From assembly GCA_916610825.1 (NCBI GenBank), contig OU744451.1, forward strand, positions 2,046,001 through 2,110,000: a stretch of 64,000 nucleotides of DNA, given 5' to 3'. Under the pieces are notes generated by a model. The model ran no database searches and was not told where the DNA came from. It worked only from the letters and a program-made list of their open reading frames with translations. Numbering within the stretch: position 1 is the stretch's first letter; every line of letters starts with the position of its first letter. Below, one piece after another: positions 15,801 to 30,312 of this stretch. The stretch is from Haliclystus octoradiatus (Eukaryota > Cnidaria > Staurozoa > Stauromedusae > Haliclystidae). The translations under genes and the position numbers were made by a program.

Positions 15801-18800
15801 AATGTAATACCATTGAATAATATTGTGATAGATTTATAAGCCATACATTATTAAAAATGATTAAAAATACGTATGATTACTAATGTAATACCATTGATTA
15901 ATATTGTGATAGATTCATAAGTCATACAGTAATAAAAATGATTAAAAATACGTATGACTACTAATGTAATACCATTGATTAATATTGTGATAGATTCATA
16001 AGTCATACAGTAATAAAAATGATTAAAAATACGTATGACTACTAATGTAATACCATTGATTAATTTTGTGATAGATTTATATGATATACAGTGATAAAAA
16101 TGATTAAAAATACGTATGACTACTAATGTAATACCATTGATTAATATTGTGATAGATTTATAAGCCATACAGTAATAAAAATGATTAAAAATACGTATGA
16201 CTACTAATGTAATACCATTGATTAATATTGTGATAGATTTATAAGCCATACAGTAATAAAAATGATTAAAAATACGTATGACTACGAATGTAATACCATT
16301 GATTAATATTGTGATAGATTTATAAGTCATACAGTAATAAGAGATGATTAAAAATACGTATGACTACGAATGTAATACCATTGATTAATATTGTGATAGA
16401 TTTATAAGTCATACAGTAATAAGAGATGATTAAAAATACGTATGACTACTAATGTAATACCATTGATTAATATTGTGATAGATTTATAAGCCATACAGTA
16501 AAAAAAATGATTAAAAATACGTATGACTACTAATGTAATACCATTGATTAATATTGTGATAGATTTATAAGCCATACAGTAATAAAAATGATTAAAAATA
16601 CGTATGACTACTAATGTAATACCATTGATTAATATTGTGATAGATTTATAAGTCATACAGTAATAAAAATGATTAAAAATACGTATGACTACTAATGTAA
16701 TACCATTGATTAATATTGTGATAGATTTATAAGCCATACAGTAATAAAAGTGATTAAAAATACGTATGATTACTAATGTAATACCATTGATTAATATTGT
16801 GATAGATTTATATGCCATACAGTAATAAAAGTGATTAAAAATACGTATGACTACTAATGTAATACCATTGATTAATATTGTGATAGATTTATAAGCCATA
16901 CATTATTAAAAATGATTAAAAATAAGTATGACTACTAATGTAATACCATTGATTAATATTGTGATAGATTTATATGCCATACAGTAATAAAAATGATTAA
17001 AAATACGTATGACTACTAATGTAATACCATTGATTAATATTGTGATAGATTTATAAGCCATACATTATTAAAAATGATTAAAAATAAGTATGACTACTAA
17101 TGTAATACCATTGATTAATATTGTGATAGATTTATATGCCATACAGTAATAAAAGTGATTAAAAATACGTATGATTACTAATGTAATACCATTGATTAAT
17201 ATTGTGATAGATTTATAAGCCATACAGTAATAAAAATGATTAAAAATACGTATGACTACTAATGTAATACCATTGATTAATATTGTGATAGATTTATAAG
17301 TTATACAGTATTAAGAGTGATTAAAAATACGTATGACTACTAAAATAATACCATTGATTAATATTGTGATAGATTTATAAGCCATACATTATTAAAAATG
17401 ATTAAAAATAAGTATGACTACTAATGTAATACCATTGATTAATATTGTGATAGATTTATATGCCATACAGTAATAAAAGTGATTAAAAATACGTATGATT
17501 ACTAATGTAATACCATTGATTAATATTGTGATAGATTTATAAGCCATACATTATTAAAAATGATTAAAAATACGTATGACTACTAATGTAATACCATTGA
17601 TTAATATTGAGATAGATTTATAAGCCATACATTATTAAAAATGATTAAAAATACGTATGACTACTAATGTAATACCATTGATTAATATTGAGATAGATTT
17701 ATAAGCCATACATTATTAAAAATGATTAAAAATACGTATGACTACTAATGTAATACCATTGATTAATATTGAGATAGATTTATGAGCCATACAGTAATAA
17801 AAAATTATTAAAATACGTATGACTACGAATGTAATACCATTGATTAATATTGTGATAGATTTATAAGTCATACATTAATAAAAATGATTAAAAATACGTA
17901 GGATTACTAATGTAATACCATTGATTAATATTGTGATAGATTTATAAGTCATACAGTAATAAAAATGATTAAAAATACGTATGACTACTAATGTAATACC
18001 ATTGATTAATATTGTGATATATTTATAAGTCATACAGTAATAAAAATGATTAAAAATAAGTATGACTACTAATGTAATACCATTGATTAATATTGTGATA
18101 GATTTATAAGTCATACAGTAATAAAAATGATTAAAAATAAGTATGACTACTAATGTAATACCATTGATTAATATTGTGATAGATTTATAAGTCATACAGT
18201 AATAAAAATGATTAAAAATACGTATGACTACTAATGTAATACCATTGATTAATATTCTGATAGATTTATAAGTCATACAGTAATAAAAATGATTAAAAAT
18301 ACGTATGACTACTAATGTAATACCATTGATTAATATTGTGATAGATTTATAAGTCATACAGTAATAAAAATGATTAAAAATACGTATGACTACTAATGTA
18401 ATACCATTGATTAATATTGTGATAGATTTATATGATATACAGTGATAAAAATGATTAAAAATACGTATGATTACTAATGTAATACCATTGATTAATATTG
18501 TGATAGATTTATAAGCCATACATTATTAAAAATGATTAAAAATACGTATGATTACTAATGTAATACCATTGATTAATATTGTGATAGATTCATAAGTCTT
18601 ACAGTAATAAAAATGATTAAAAATACGTATGACTACTAATGTAATACCATTGATTAATATTGTGATAGATTCATAAGTCATACAGTAATAAAAATGATTT
18701 AAAATACGTATGACTACTAATGTAATAACATTGATTAATATTGTGATAGATTTATATGATATACAGTGATAAAAATGATTAAAAATACGTATGACTACTA

Positions 18801-21767
18801 ATGTAATACCATTGATTAATATTGTGATAGATTTATAAGCCATACAGTAATAAAAATGATTAAAAATACGTATGACTACTAATGTAATACCATTGATTAA
18901 TATTGTGATAGATTTATAAGCCATACAGTAAAAAATGATTAAAAATACGTATGACTACGAATGTAATACCATTGATTAATATTGTGATAGATTTATAAGT
19001 CATACAGTAATAAGAGATGATTAAAAATACGTATGACTACGAACGTAATACCATTGATTAATATTGTGATAGATTTATAAGTCATACAGTAATAAGAGAT
19101 GATTAAAAATACGTATGACTACTAATGTAATACCATTGATTAATATTGTGATAGATTTATAAGCCATACAGTAATAAAAATGATTAAAAATACGTATGAC
19201 TACTAATGTAATACCATTGATTAATATTGTGATAGATTTATAAGCCATACAGTAATAAAAGTGATTAAAAATACGTATGATTACTAATGTAATACCATTG
19301 ATTAATATTGTGATAGATTTATATGCCATACAGTAATAAAAGTGATTAAAAATACGTATGATTACTAATGTAATACCATTGATTAATATTGTGATAGATT
19401 TATAAGCCATACATTATTAAAAATGATTAAAAATAAGTATGACTACTAATGTAATACCATTGATTAATATTGTGATAGATTTATATGCCATACAGTAATA
19501 AAAGTGATTAAAAATACGTATGACTACTAATGTAATACCATTGATTAATATTGTGATAGATTTATAAGCCATACATTATTAAAAATGATTAAAAATAAGT
19601 ATGACTACTAATGTAATACCATTGATTAATATTGTGATAGATTTATATGCCATACAGTAATAAAAGTGATTAAAAATACGTATGATTACTAATGTAATAC
19701 CATTGATTAATATTGTGATAGATTTATAAGCCATACAGTAATAAAAATGATTAAAAATACGTATGACTACTAATGTAATACCATTGATTAATATTGTGAT
19801 AGATTTATAAGTCATACAGTAATAAGAGATGATTAAAAATACGTATGACTACGAATGTAATACCATTGATTAATATTGTGATAGATTTATAAGTCATACA
19901 GTAATAAGAGATGATTAAAAATACGTATGACTACTAATGTAATACCATTGATTAATATTGTGATAGATTTATAAGCCATACAGTAAAAAAAATGATTAAA
20001 AATACGTATGACTACTAATGTAATACCATTGATTAATATTGTGATAGATTTATAAGCCATACAGTAATAAAAATGATTAAAAATACGTATGACTACTAAT
20101 GTAATACCATTGATTAATATTGTGATAGATTTATAAGTCATACAGTAATAAAAATGATTAAAAATACGTATGACTACTAATGTAATACCATTGATTAATA
20201 TTGTGATAGATTTATAAGCCATACAGTAATAAAAATGATTAAAAATACGTATGATTACTAATGTAATACCATTGATTAATATTGTGATAGATTTATATGC
20301 CATACAGTAATAAAAGTGATTAAAAATACGTATGATTACTAATGTAATACCATTGATTAATATTGTGATAGATTTATAAGCCATACATTATTAAAAATGA
20401 TTAAAAATAAGTATGACTACTAATGTAATACCATTGATTAATATTGTGATAGATTTATATGCCATACAGTAATAAAAGTGATTAAAAATACGTATGACTA
20501 CTAATGTAATACCATTGATTAATATTGTGATAGATTTATAAGCCATACATTATTAAAAATGATTAAAAATAAGTATGACTACTAATGTAATACCATTGAT
20601 TAATATTGTGATAGATTTATATGCCATACAGTAATAAAAATGATTAAAAATACGTATGATTACTAATGTAATACCATTGATTAATATTGTGATAGATTTA
20701 TAAGCCATACAGTAATAAAAATGATTAAAAATACGTATGACTACTAATGTAATACCATTGATTAATATTGTGATAGATTTATAAGTTATACAGTATTAAG
20801 AGTGATTAAAAATACGTATGACTACTAAAATAATACCATTGATTAATATTGTGATAGATTTATAAGCCATACATTATTAAAAATGATTAAAAATACGTAT
20901 GACTACTAATGTAATACCATTGATTAATATTGAGATAGATTTATAAGCCATACATTATTAAAAATGATTAAAAATACGTATGACTACTAATGTAATACCA
21001 TTGATTAATATTGAGATAGATTTATGAGCCATACAGTAATAAAAAATTATTAAAATACGTATGACTACGAATGTAATACCATTGATTAATATTGTGATAG
21101 ATTTATAAGTCATACATTAATAAAAATGATTAAAAATACGTAGGATTACTAATGTAATACCATTGATTAATATTGTGATAGATTTATAAGTCATACAGTA
21201 ATAAAAATGATTAAAAATACGTATGACTACTAATGTAATACCATTGATTAATATTGTGATATATTTATAAGTCATACAGTAATAAAAATGATTAAAAATA
21301 AGTATGACTACTAATGTAATACCATTGATTAATATTGTGATAGATTTATAAGTCATACAGTAATAAAAATGATTAAAAATAAGTATGACTACTAATGTAA
21401 TACCATTGATTAATATTGTGATAGATTTATAAGTCATACAGTAATAAAAATGATTAAAAATACGTATGACTACTAATGTAATACCATTGATTAATATTCT
21501 GATAGATTTATAAGTCATACAGTAATAAAAATGATTAAAAATACGTATGACTACTAATGTAATACCATTGATTAATATTGTGATAGATTTATAAGTCATA
21601 CAGTAATAAAAATGATTAAAAATACGTATGACTACTAATGTAATACCATTGATTAATATTGTGATAGATTTATATGATATACAGTGATAAAAATGATTAA
21701 AAATACGTATGATTACTAATGTAATACCATTGATTAATATTGTGATAGATTTATAAGCCATACATTA
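9853..21767. repeat. satellite higher-order repeat, about 6.0 kb period, two copies
   Basis: Landmark monomer series repeat with a constant 5998-bp offset: 9853/15851, 10404/16402, 11877/17875, 12528/18526, 13077/19075, 13581/19579 and 13889/19887. 5998 bp is 74 monomers plus 4 bp. The second copy ends one monomer short (15851 to 21768 is 5917 bp). Inside each copy two related sub-blocks of about 2.7 and 3.3 kb alternate, and the series at 12528, 18526, 21768 and 24767 is almost the same each time. This is the pattern left by unequal exchange or replication-based amplification of multi-kilobase blocks. Confidence 0.85.
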
Positions 21768-24700
21768 TTAAAAATGATTAAAAATACGTATGATTACTAA
21801 TGTAATACCATTGATTAATATTGTGATAGATTCATAAATCATACAGTAATAAAAATGATTAAAAATACGTATGACTACTAATGTAATACCATTGATTAAT
21901 ATTGTGATAGATTCATAAGTCATACAGTAATAAAAATGATTTAAAATACGTATGACTACTAATGTAATAACATTGATTAATATTGTGATAGATTTATATG
22001 ATATACAGTGATAAAAATGATTAAAAATACGTATGACTACTAATGTAATACCATTGATTAATATTGTGATAGATTTATAAGCCATACAGTAATAAAAATG
22101 ATTAAAAATACGTATGACTACTAATGTAATACCATTGATTAATATTGTGATAGATTTATAAGCCATACAGTAAAAAATGATTAAAAATACGTATGACTAC
22201 GAATGTAATACCATTGATTAATATTGTGATAGATTTATAAGTCATACAGTAATAAGAGATGATTAAAAATACGTATGACTACGAACGTAATACCATTGAT
22301 TAATATTGTGATAGATTTATAAGTCATACAGTAATAAGAGATGATTAAAAATACGTATGACTACTAATGTAATACCATTGATTAATATTGTGATAGATTT
22401 ATAAGCCATACAGTAATAAAAATGATTAAAAATACGTATGACTACTAATGTAATACCATTGATTAATATTGTGATAGATTTATAAGCCATACAGTAATAA
22501 AAGTGATTAAAAATACGTATGATTACTAATGTAATACCATTGATTAATATTGTGATAGATTTATATGCCATACAGTAATAAAAGTGATTAAAAATACGTA
22601 TGATTACTAATGTAATACCATTGATTAATATTGTGATAGATTTATAAGCCATACATTATTAAAAATGATTAAAAATAAGTATGACTACTAATGTAATACC
22701 ATTGATTAATATTGTGATAGATTTATAAGCCATACAGTAATAAAAGTGATTAAAAATACGTATGACTACTAATGTAATACCATTGATTAATATTGTGATA
22801 GATTTATAAGCCATACATTATTAAAAATGATTAAAAATAAGTATGACTACTAATGTAATACCATTGATTAATATTGTGATAGATTTATATGCCATACAGT
22901 AATAAAAGTGATTAAAAATACGTATGATTACTAATGTAATACCATTGATTAATATTGTGATAGATTTATAAGCCATACAGTAATAAAAATGATTAAAAAT
23001 ACGTATGACTACTAATGTAATACCATTGATTAATATTGTGATAGATTTATAAGTCATACAGTATTAAGAGTGATTAAAAATACGTATGACTACTAATGTA
23101 ATACCATTGATTAATATTGTGATAGATTTATAAGCCATACATTATTAAAAATGATTAAAAATAAGTATGACTACTAATGTAATACCATTGATTAATATTG
23201 TGATAGATTTATATGCCATACAGTAATAAAAATGATTAAAAATACGTATGATTACTAATGTAATACCATTGATTAATATTGTGATAGATTTATAAGCCAT
23301 ACATTATTAAAAATGATTAAAAATACGTATGACTACTAATGTAATACCATTGATTAATATTGAGATAGATTTATAAGCCATACATTATTAAAAATGATTA
23401 AAAATACGTATGACTACTAATGTAATACCATTGATTAATATTGAGATAGATTTATAAGCCATACATTATTAAAAATGATTAAAAATACGTATGACTACTA
23501 ATGTAATACCATTGATTAATATTGAGATAGATTTATGAGCCATACAGTAATAAAAAATTATTAAAATACGTAGGATTAAAAATGTAATACCATTGATTAA
23601 TATTGTGATAGATTTATAAGCCATACAGTAATAAAAGTGATTAAAAATACGTATGATTACTAATGTAATACTATTGATTAATATTGTGATAGATTTATAA
23701 GCCATACAGTAATAAAAATGATTAAAAATACGTATGACTACTAATGTAATACCATTGATTAATATTGAGATAGATTTATAAGCCATACATTATTAAAAAT
23801 GATTAAAAATACGTATGACTACTAATGTAATACCATTGATTAATATTGTGATAGATTTATGAGCCATACAGTAATAAAAAATTATTAAAATACGTAGGAT
23901 TAAAAATGTAATACCATTGATTAATATTGTGATAGATTTATAAGCCATACAGTAATAAAAGTGATTAAAAATACGTATGATTATTAATGTAATACCATTG
24001 ATTAATATTGTGATAGATTTATAAGCCATACATTATTAAAAATGATTAAAAATAAGTATGACTACTAATGTAATACCATTGATTAATATTGTGATAGATT
24101 TATAAGTCATACAGTAATAAAAATGATTAAAAATACGTATGACTAGTAATGTAATACCATTGATTAATATTGTGATAGATTTATAAGTCATACAGTAATA
24201 AAAATGATTAAAAATACGTATGACTAGTAATGTAATACCATTGATTAATATTGTGATAGATTTATAAGTCATACAGTAATAAAAATGATTAAAAATAAGT
24301 ATGACTACTAATGTAATACCATTGATTAATATTGTGATAGATTTATAAGTCATACAGTAATAAAAATGATTAAAAATAAGTATGACTACTAATGTAATAC
24401 CATTGATTAATATTGTGATAGATTTATAAGTCATACAGTAATAAGAGATGATTAAAAATACGTATGACTACGAATGTAATACCATTGATTAATATTGTGA
24501 TAGATTTATAAGTCATACAGTAATAAGAGATGATTAAAAATACGTATGACTACTAATGTAATACCATTGATTAATATTGTGATAGATTTATAAGCCATAC
24601 AGTAATAAAAATGATTAAAAATACGTATGACTACTAATGTAATACCATTGATTAATATTGTGATAGATTTATATGCCATACAGTAATAAAAGTGATTAAA

Positions 24701-27700
24701 AATACGTATGATTACTAATGTAATACCATTGATTAATATTGTGATAGATTTATAAGCCATACATTATTAAAAATGATTAAAAATACGTATGATTACTAAT
24801 GTAATACCATTGATTAATATTGTGATAGATTCATAAGTCATACAGTAATAAAAATGATTAAAAATACGTATGACTACTAATGTAATACCATTGATTAATA
24901 TTGTGATAGATTCATAAGTCATACAGTAATAAAAATGATTTAAAATACGTATGACTACTAATGTAATAACATTGATTAATATTGTGATAGATTTATATGA
25001 TATACAGTGATAAAAATGATTAAAAATACGTATGACTACTAATGTAATACCATTGATTAATATTGTGATAGATTTATAAGCCATACAGTAATAAAAATGA
25101 TTAAAAATACGTATGACTACTAATGTAATACCATTGATTAATATTGTGATAGATTTATAAGCCATACAGTAAAAAATGATTAAAAATACGTATGACTACG
25201 AATGTAATACCATTGATTAATATTGTGATAGATTTATAAGTCATACAGTAATAAGAGATGATTAAAAATACGTATGACTACGAACGTAATACCATTGATT
25301 AATATTGTGATAGATTTATAAGTCATACAGTAATAAGAGATGATTAAAAATACGTATGACTACTAATGTAATACCATTGATTAATATTGTGATAGATTTA
25401 TAAGCCATACAGTAATAAAAATGATTAAAAATACGTATGACTACTAATGTAATACCATTGATTAATATTGTGATAGATTTATAAGCCATACAGTAATAAA
25501 AGTGATTAAAAATACGTATGATTACTAATGTAATACCATTGATTAATATTGTGATAGATTTATATGCCATACAGTAATAAAAGTGATTAAAAATACGTAT
25601 GATTACTAATGTAATACCATTGATTAATATTGTGATAGATTTATAAGCCATACATTATTAAAAATGATTAAAAATACGTATGACTACTAATGTAATACCA
25701 TTGATTAATATTGTGATAGATTTATAAGCCATACAGTAATAAAAGTGATTAAAAATACGTATGACTACTAATGTAATACCATTGATTAATATTGTGATAG
25801 ATTTATAAGCCATACATTATTAAAAATGATTAAAAATACGTATGACTACTAATGTAATACCATTGATTAATATTGTGATAGATTTATATGCCATACAGTA
25901 ATAAAAGTGATTAAAAATACGTATGATTACTAATGTAATACCATTGATTAATATTGTGATAGATTTATAAGCCATACAGTAATAAAAATGATTAAAAATA
26001 CGTATGACTACTAATGTAATACCATTGATTAATATTGTGATAGATTTATAAGTCATACAGTATTAAGAGTGATTAAAAATACGTATGACTACTAATGTAA
26101 TACCATTGATTAATATTGTGATAGATTTATAAGCCATACATTATTAAAAATGATTAAAAATAAGTATGACTACTAATGTAATACCATTGATTAATATTGT
26201 GATAGATTTATATGCCATACAGTAATAAAAGTGATTAAAAATACGTATGATTACTAATGTAATACCATTGATTAATATTGTGATAGATTTATAAGCCATA
26301 CATTATTAAAAATGATTAAAAATACGTATGACTACTAATGTAATACCATTGATTAATATTGAGATAGATTTATAAGCCATACATTATTAAAAATGATTAA
26401 AAATACGTATGACTACTAATGTAATACCATTGATTAATATTGAGATAGATTTATAAGCCATACATTATTAAAAATGATTAAAAATACGTATGACTACTAA
26501 TGTAATACCATTGATTAATATTGAGATAGATTTATGAGCCATACAGTAATAAAAAATTATTAAAATACGTAGGATTAAAAATGTAATACCATTGATTAAT
26601 ATTGTGATAGATTTATAAGCCATACAGTAATAAAAGTGATTAAAAATACGTATGATTACTAATGTAATACTATTGATTAATATTGTGATAGATTTATAAG
26701 CCATACAGTAATAAAAATGATTAAAAATACGTATGACTACTAATGTAATACCATTGATTAATATTGAGATAGATTTATAAGCCATACATTATTAAAAATG
26801 ATTAAAAATACGTATGACTACTAATGTAATACCATTGATTAATATTGTGATAGATTTATGAGCCATACAGTAATAAAAAATTATTAAAATACGTAGGATT
26901 AAAAATGTAATACCATTGATTAATATTGTGATAGATTTATAAGCCATACAGTAATAAAAGTGATTAAAAATACGTATGATTATTAATGTAATACCATTGA
27001 TTAATATTGTGATAGATTTATAAGCCATACATTATTAAAAATGATTAAAAATAAGTATGACTACTAATGTAATACCATTGATTAATATTGTGATAGATTT
27101 ATAAGTCATACAGTAATAAAAATGATTAAAAATACGTATGACTAGTAATGTAATACCATTGATTAATATTGTGATAGATTTATAAGTCATACAGTAATAA
27201 AAATGATTAAAAATACGTATGACTAGTAATGTAATACCATTGATTAATATTGTGATAGATTTATAAGTCATACAGTAATAAAAATGATTAAAAATAAGTA
27301 TGACTACTAATGTAATACCATTGATTAATATTGTGATAGATTTATAAGTCATACAGTAATAAAAATGATTAAAAATAAGTATGACTACTAATGTAATACC
27401 ATTGATTAATATTGTGATAGATTTATAAGTCATACAGTAATAAGAGATGATTAAAAATACGTATGACTACGAATGTAATACCATTGATTAATATTGTGAT
27501 AGATTTATAAGTCATACAGTAATAAGAGATGATTAAAAATACGTATGACTACTAATGTAATACCATTGATTAATATTGTGATAGATTTATAAGCCATACA
27601 GTAATAAAAATGATTAAAAATACGTATGACTACTAATGTAATACCATTGATTAATATTGTGATAGATTTATATGCCATACAGTAATAAAAGTGATTAAAA

Positions 27701-27765
27701 ATACGTATGATTACTAATGTAATACCATTGATTAATATTGTGATAGATTTATAATTCATACAGTA
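21768..27765. repeat. satellite higher-order repeat, 2999-bp period, two copies
   Basis: Monomer series at 21768, 22317, 22821, 23469, 23793, 24036 and 24506 recur exactly 2999 bp later, at 24767, 25316, 25820, 26468, 26792, 27035 and 27505. 2999 bp is 37 monomers plus 2 bp. It is also half of the 5998-bp period to the left. Both copies contain the gattaaaaatgtaatacc and aaaaaattatt monomers, and a pair with gactagtaatg. The hAT transposon sits 42 bp after the end of the second copy. Confidence 0.85.
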
Positions 27766-27799
27766 ATAAAAATGATTAAAAATACGTATGACTACTAAT

Positions 27800-27807
27800 G
27801 TAATACC
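27800..27807. repeat. target-site duplication, left copy (gtaatacc)
   Basis: The 8 bases before the hAT terminal repeat are gtaatacc and are repeated exactly after the other end. The 8-mer is part of the satellite monomer. An 8-bp duplication is the hallmark of hAT insertion. Confidence 0.95.
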
Positions 27808-27821
27808 CAGGGTCCGACAAA
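27808..27821. repeat. hAT left terminal inverted repeat
   Basis: CAGGGTCCGACAAA matches the reverse complement of 34083-34096 at all 14 positions. The identity stops there, as is usual for the short hAT ends. Confidence 0.95.
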
Positions 27822-28659
27822 TGGTTTTACCTTCCGCAAACCTGAAATTTTACCCAAAATCTTCGGAAAAATTTTTCCCGGAACTCTGAAATATTATTTT
27901 CACTAATACAACATAAAGACAAATAAAACTTTCTTTGTTATGCAAGCATCTCCTTATCTTATCATTGAACACATAATAGTTGATATAACAATGCATTGTT
28001 CTAAATTTTAAATCCATAGCCGTAGGCCCATTTCCTTGCCCTAATGTTTATGCTGTGTTGTCTGGCGCAGATTCGAAGTGTTGCTTGCCTGTTGGTATAA
28101 TGGTCTAAAAGCAAAGCCATCAACACTTACCAAGTTTATCAACTACACAAATTATCAGCAAATCATCATTTTTGTAGACCATAAAAGGGAGATTCATGGA
28201 CGAACTTGTTACTTAGGAATTAGGATTAATTATGAAGTTGTTTTATCTTGCTCGATTTACGAAAAATTGCGTGACTGAACTTGAGAACGAGGCACCCGAA
28301 TCCGAATTCGTTTTTATCATCTTCGCGTCTGCCCGTTTTCCAACGATTTAATGATTGCATCTAGACTATTATAATATTTGTTTAAATAGCAATAAAACTC
28401 CCCAAAAGCTTATCAAGACCAAAAAGAATACAAATGAGCATGAGAATCAGAAAAATAGTTTTCTAGTGTAATATCATACAAAAATATACTAGATATCTAT
28501 AAAATTAATACTTGGGTTGGCTAAAATTAAGATAATAAAAATGAAATAAAAATTATTTTCAAAGATTGTTTACCAGATTTACAATCAACTTACATTATTC
28601 TGTTAAATTATTAATAATCGGAGCAGCGGTTCAAGGACTCTGCCTTTTTTATCTCATTT
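27822..28659. other. 3' non-coding part of the hAT element
   Basis: AT-rich sequence between the left end and the nested insertion. On the minus strand the transposase frame, if followed across the nested element, would run 15 more residues and stop at 28611-28613 (TAA). The rest holds no coding sequence that I recognise. The 66-codon open frame at 28078-28278 (+) has no recognisable features. Confidence 0.6.
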
Positions 28660-28667
28660 GCAACAGC
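28660..28667. repeat. target-site duplication of the nested hAT, left copy (gcaacagc)
   Basis: gcaacagc precedes the CAGGGGCGG end and is repeated exactly at 30313-30320. It is transposase coding sequence duplicated by the nested insertion. Confidence 0.95.
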
Positions 28668-30312
28668 CAGGGGCGGATCCAGCTGAAAATCTGACTGGTG
28701 CTGAAAGGGGACAATAAAGGGGCGAAGCCCCGTCGTCTAGGGGGGTCCGGGGGCATGCCCCCCCGGAAAAATTTTGGTATTCGAAAGCTATTGAAGGGCT
28801 GTGACACCACTTTCGTAACTCCATCAGCAATATTTCAACGTAATTATAAAGCTTAGATGATCAAATCTTACACCATCAAATAAATAAACACAATAAAAAC
28901 ACAGAAAGAATTAAAAATGTATTTTATTGAAAATAAAAACACCTTGTGCTTAATTAGATGCATGCACTCAGACAGGCTATACTATACAGTATACATTATG
29001 AATAAAACGTTTCAAATGTGAAATAATTAGCAACTACTTAAATTCAAATAAACTATTTAGACTATTTAGACATAATCAGTAGTAATAATTCTAAAAGAAA
29101 AAGTTATATGAATCTTCTGATGTTTAAAATTGTAATTATTACATCCAGTTGTAAAAGGTTTTGAATGCATGTACAAAAATGAATTATAGGGGCAATCCAT
29201 CAACATCTTTTCGTTCTACAAAAAAGGAATGGAAAACAGATGTTTTTTCCCTGTCACTAGACATCAGCAAGACAGCAAGCCTACCCTGGGCTGGGAACTA
29301 AATGGCCAGAATAATACAATAATTTATTAGGCCTGTAGAAGTAGGCCTATTTATCAGGCCTTAAAGGCCTTTGTTGGAAACGAGAAGAGGATCCACAACC
29401 AAAATATGCATGCAAAATATGTAAATACAGATATCAAACATACGGTACTCGGCTACAATAAAATATTGAAACCAGTGAATTTAAAGCCAAAATAAAAACT
29501 ACTAACTTATCTACTAACCTCTTGTGATAATGCATGCAATAGCACTTCCAATTTTTGATAGGAAAATGAGTTCTTCTTGCAATTCTGCGAATTTTATTTA
29601 CATTTCTCAAACTTCTTGTTTCCTTGTGCTGATTTTTTACATTGAAAGGTTGATAATAAGTCTTGAATCAGCTAGCTCTTGTCGAATGGAACTTTCTTCT
29701 TTAAATTACATGTTAAATTGTCAATATAGAGCAGATTCTGTAATAGCGCAGCAAGATAATGTTAAGCTTTCTTAGACGCCATGCTTGCAAAAGTGGAAGG
29801 CATAACAACTTGACTTGATTAGACTTGATAAGTTAACAGGAAGTTGAGAACAACACAGTCGGACTTTGTATTTGTACTTGATTACTTGACATCATTCTAA
29901 TTATAGCACTAAAAAAAGCAATGAAGGTGCTCACTGGTGCTCACTGGTGCTCAAATTCCTGAGATTCCTAATTTAGAGAATATGATTGGTTGAAACGATT
30001 GGGCGAAAGCGAGAATGGAATGTTGATTGTTCTGACTGGTGCTCAAAGACGACATACGATTGGCTTTTAGATTTCCAGGGGTGCTCAGCCCTTGTTGCTG
30101 ATTGGAAGATTGCTTTGAATCATTGATTCAATGAAATCGTTCACTGAGAGAGTTCGGGACTGCTATCAGCAGCAAAATATGGCAAACGCAAAAATAACTG
30201 AAATCCTTCCGTTTCTATGGCAATATCAAATTACGCCATTGCGGCAACATCACAGCTTTGAAAATCTGACTGGTGCTCAAGCACCTTTTGCCCCCCCTTG
30301 GATCCGCGCCTG
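28668..30312. mobile_element. nested non-autonomous hAT element, 1645 bp
   Basis: It starts CAGGGGCGGATCCAGC and ends in the imperfect inverse TTGGATCCGCGCCTG, with a perfect 8-bp duplication gcaacagc on each side. The word GAAAATCTGACTGGTGCT occurs near both ends in the same orientation (about 28684 and 30258), and ctgactggtgctca-like copies recur at about 29935-29955 and 30032, a pattern typical of hAT subterminal binding sites. A GC-rich hairpin lies at 28747-28766. It encodes no transposase; its small open frames (29524-29775, 30131-30331) are not recognisable genes. It is inserted in the end of the transposase gene of the larger hAT and must be younger. Confidence 0.93.
28747..28766. repeat. 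GC-rich hairpin of the nested hAT
   Basis: ccgggggcatgcccccccgg folds into a strong stem centred on gcatgc. It follows a ggggcgaagccccg stem. GC-rich hairpins of this kind are common near the ends of animal hAT-type elements. Confidence 0.75.

Larger units (their letters stand above)
1..27807. repeat. 81-bp satellite array, left part
   Basis: About 340 head-to-tail copies of an 81-bp monomer, roughly 22% G+C. Each copy can be recognised by the words tacgtatgactactaatg, gtaataccattg and attgtgatagattta. The array begins before the window. Variants include an 82-bp form with aagagatg in place of aaaaatg, a form with cattattaaaaatg, a form with atgccatac...aaaagtg, and forms with taggattaaaaatg or gatatacag. 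Because 81 = 27 x 3, one minus-strand frame is open across many copies and reads MAYKSITILINGITLVVIRI and then further residues. The 82-bp form shifts this frame and the cattatt form puts two TAA codons in it, so the open frame looks like a by-product of monomer length. The monomer contains no CENP-B-box-like sequence that I can see. The array is probably pericentromeric or other heterochromatic satellite, but that is inference. Confidence 0.97.

Noticed and set aside
257..27759. Dozens of long minus-strand open frames of the type MAYKSITILINGITLVVIRI
   Set aside because: They are translations of the 81-bp satellite. The frame is lost by 82-bp monomers and by TAATAA monomers that are amplified as readily as open ones.
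1..27807. CRISPR-like array
   Set aside because: No unique spacers between repeats; it is a continuous tandem satellite in a eukaryotic genome.
29524..29775. 83-codon open frame (+) in the nested hAT
   Set aside because: No motif, not on the transposase strand, and inside a non-autonomous element.
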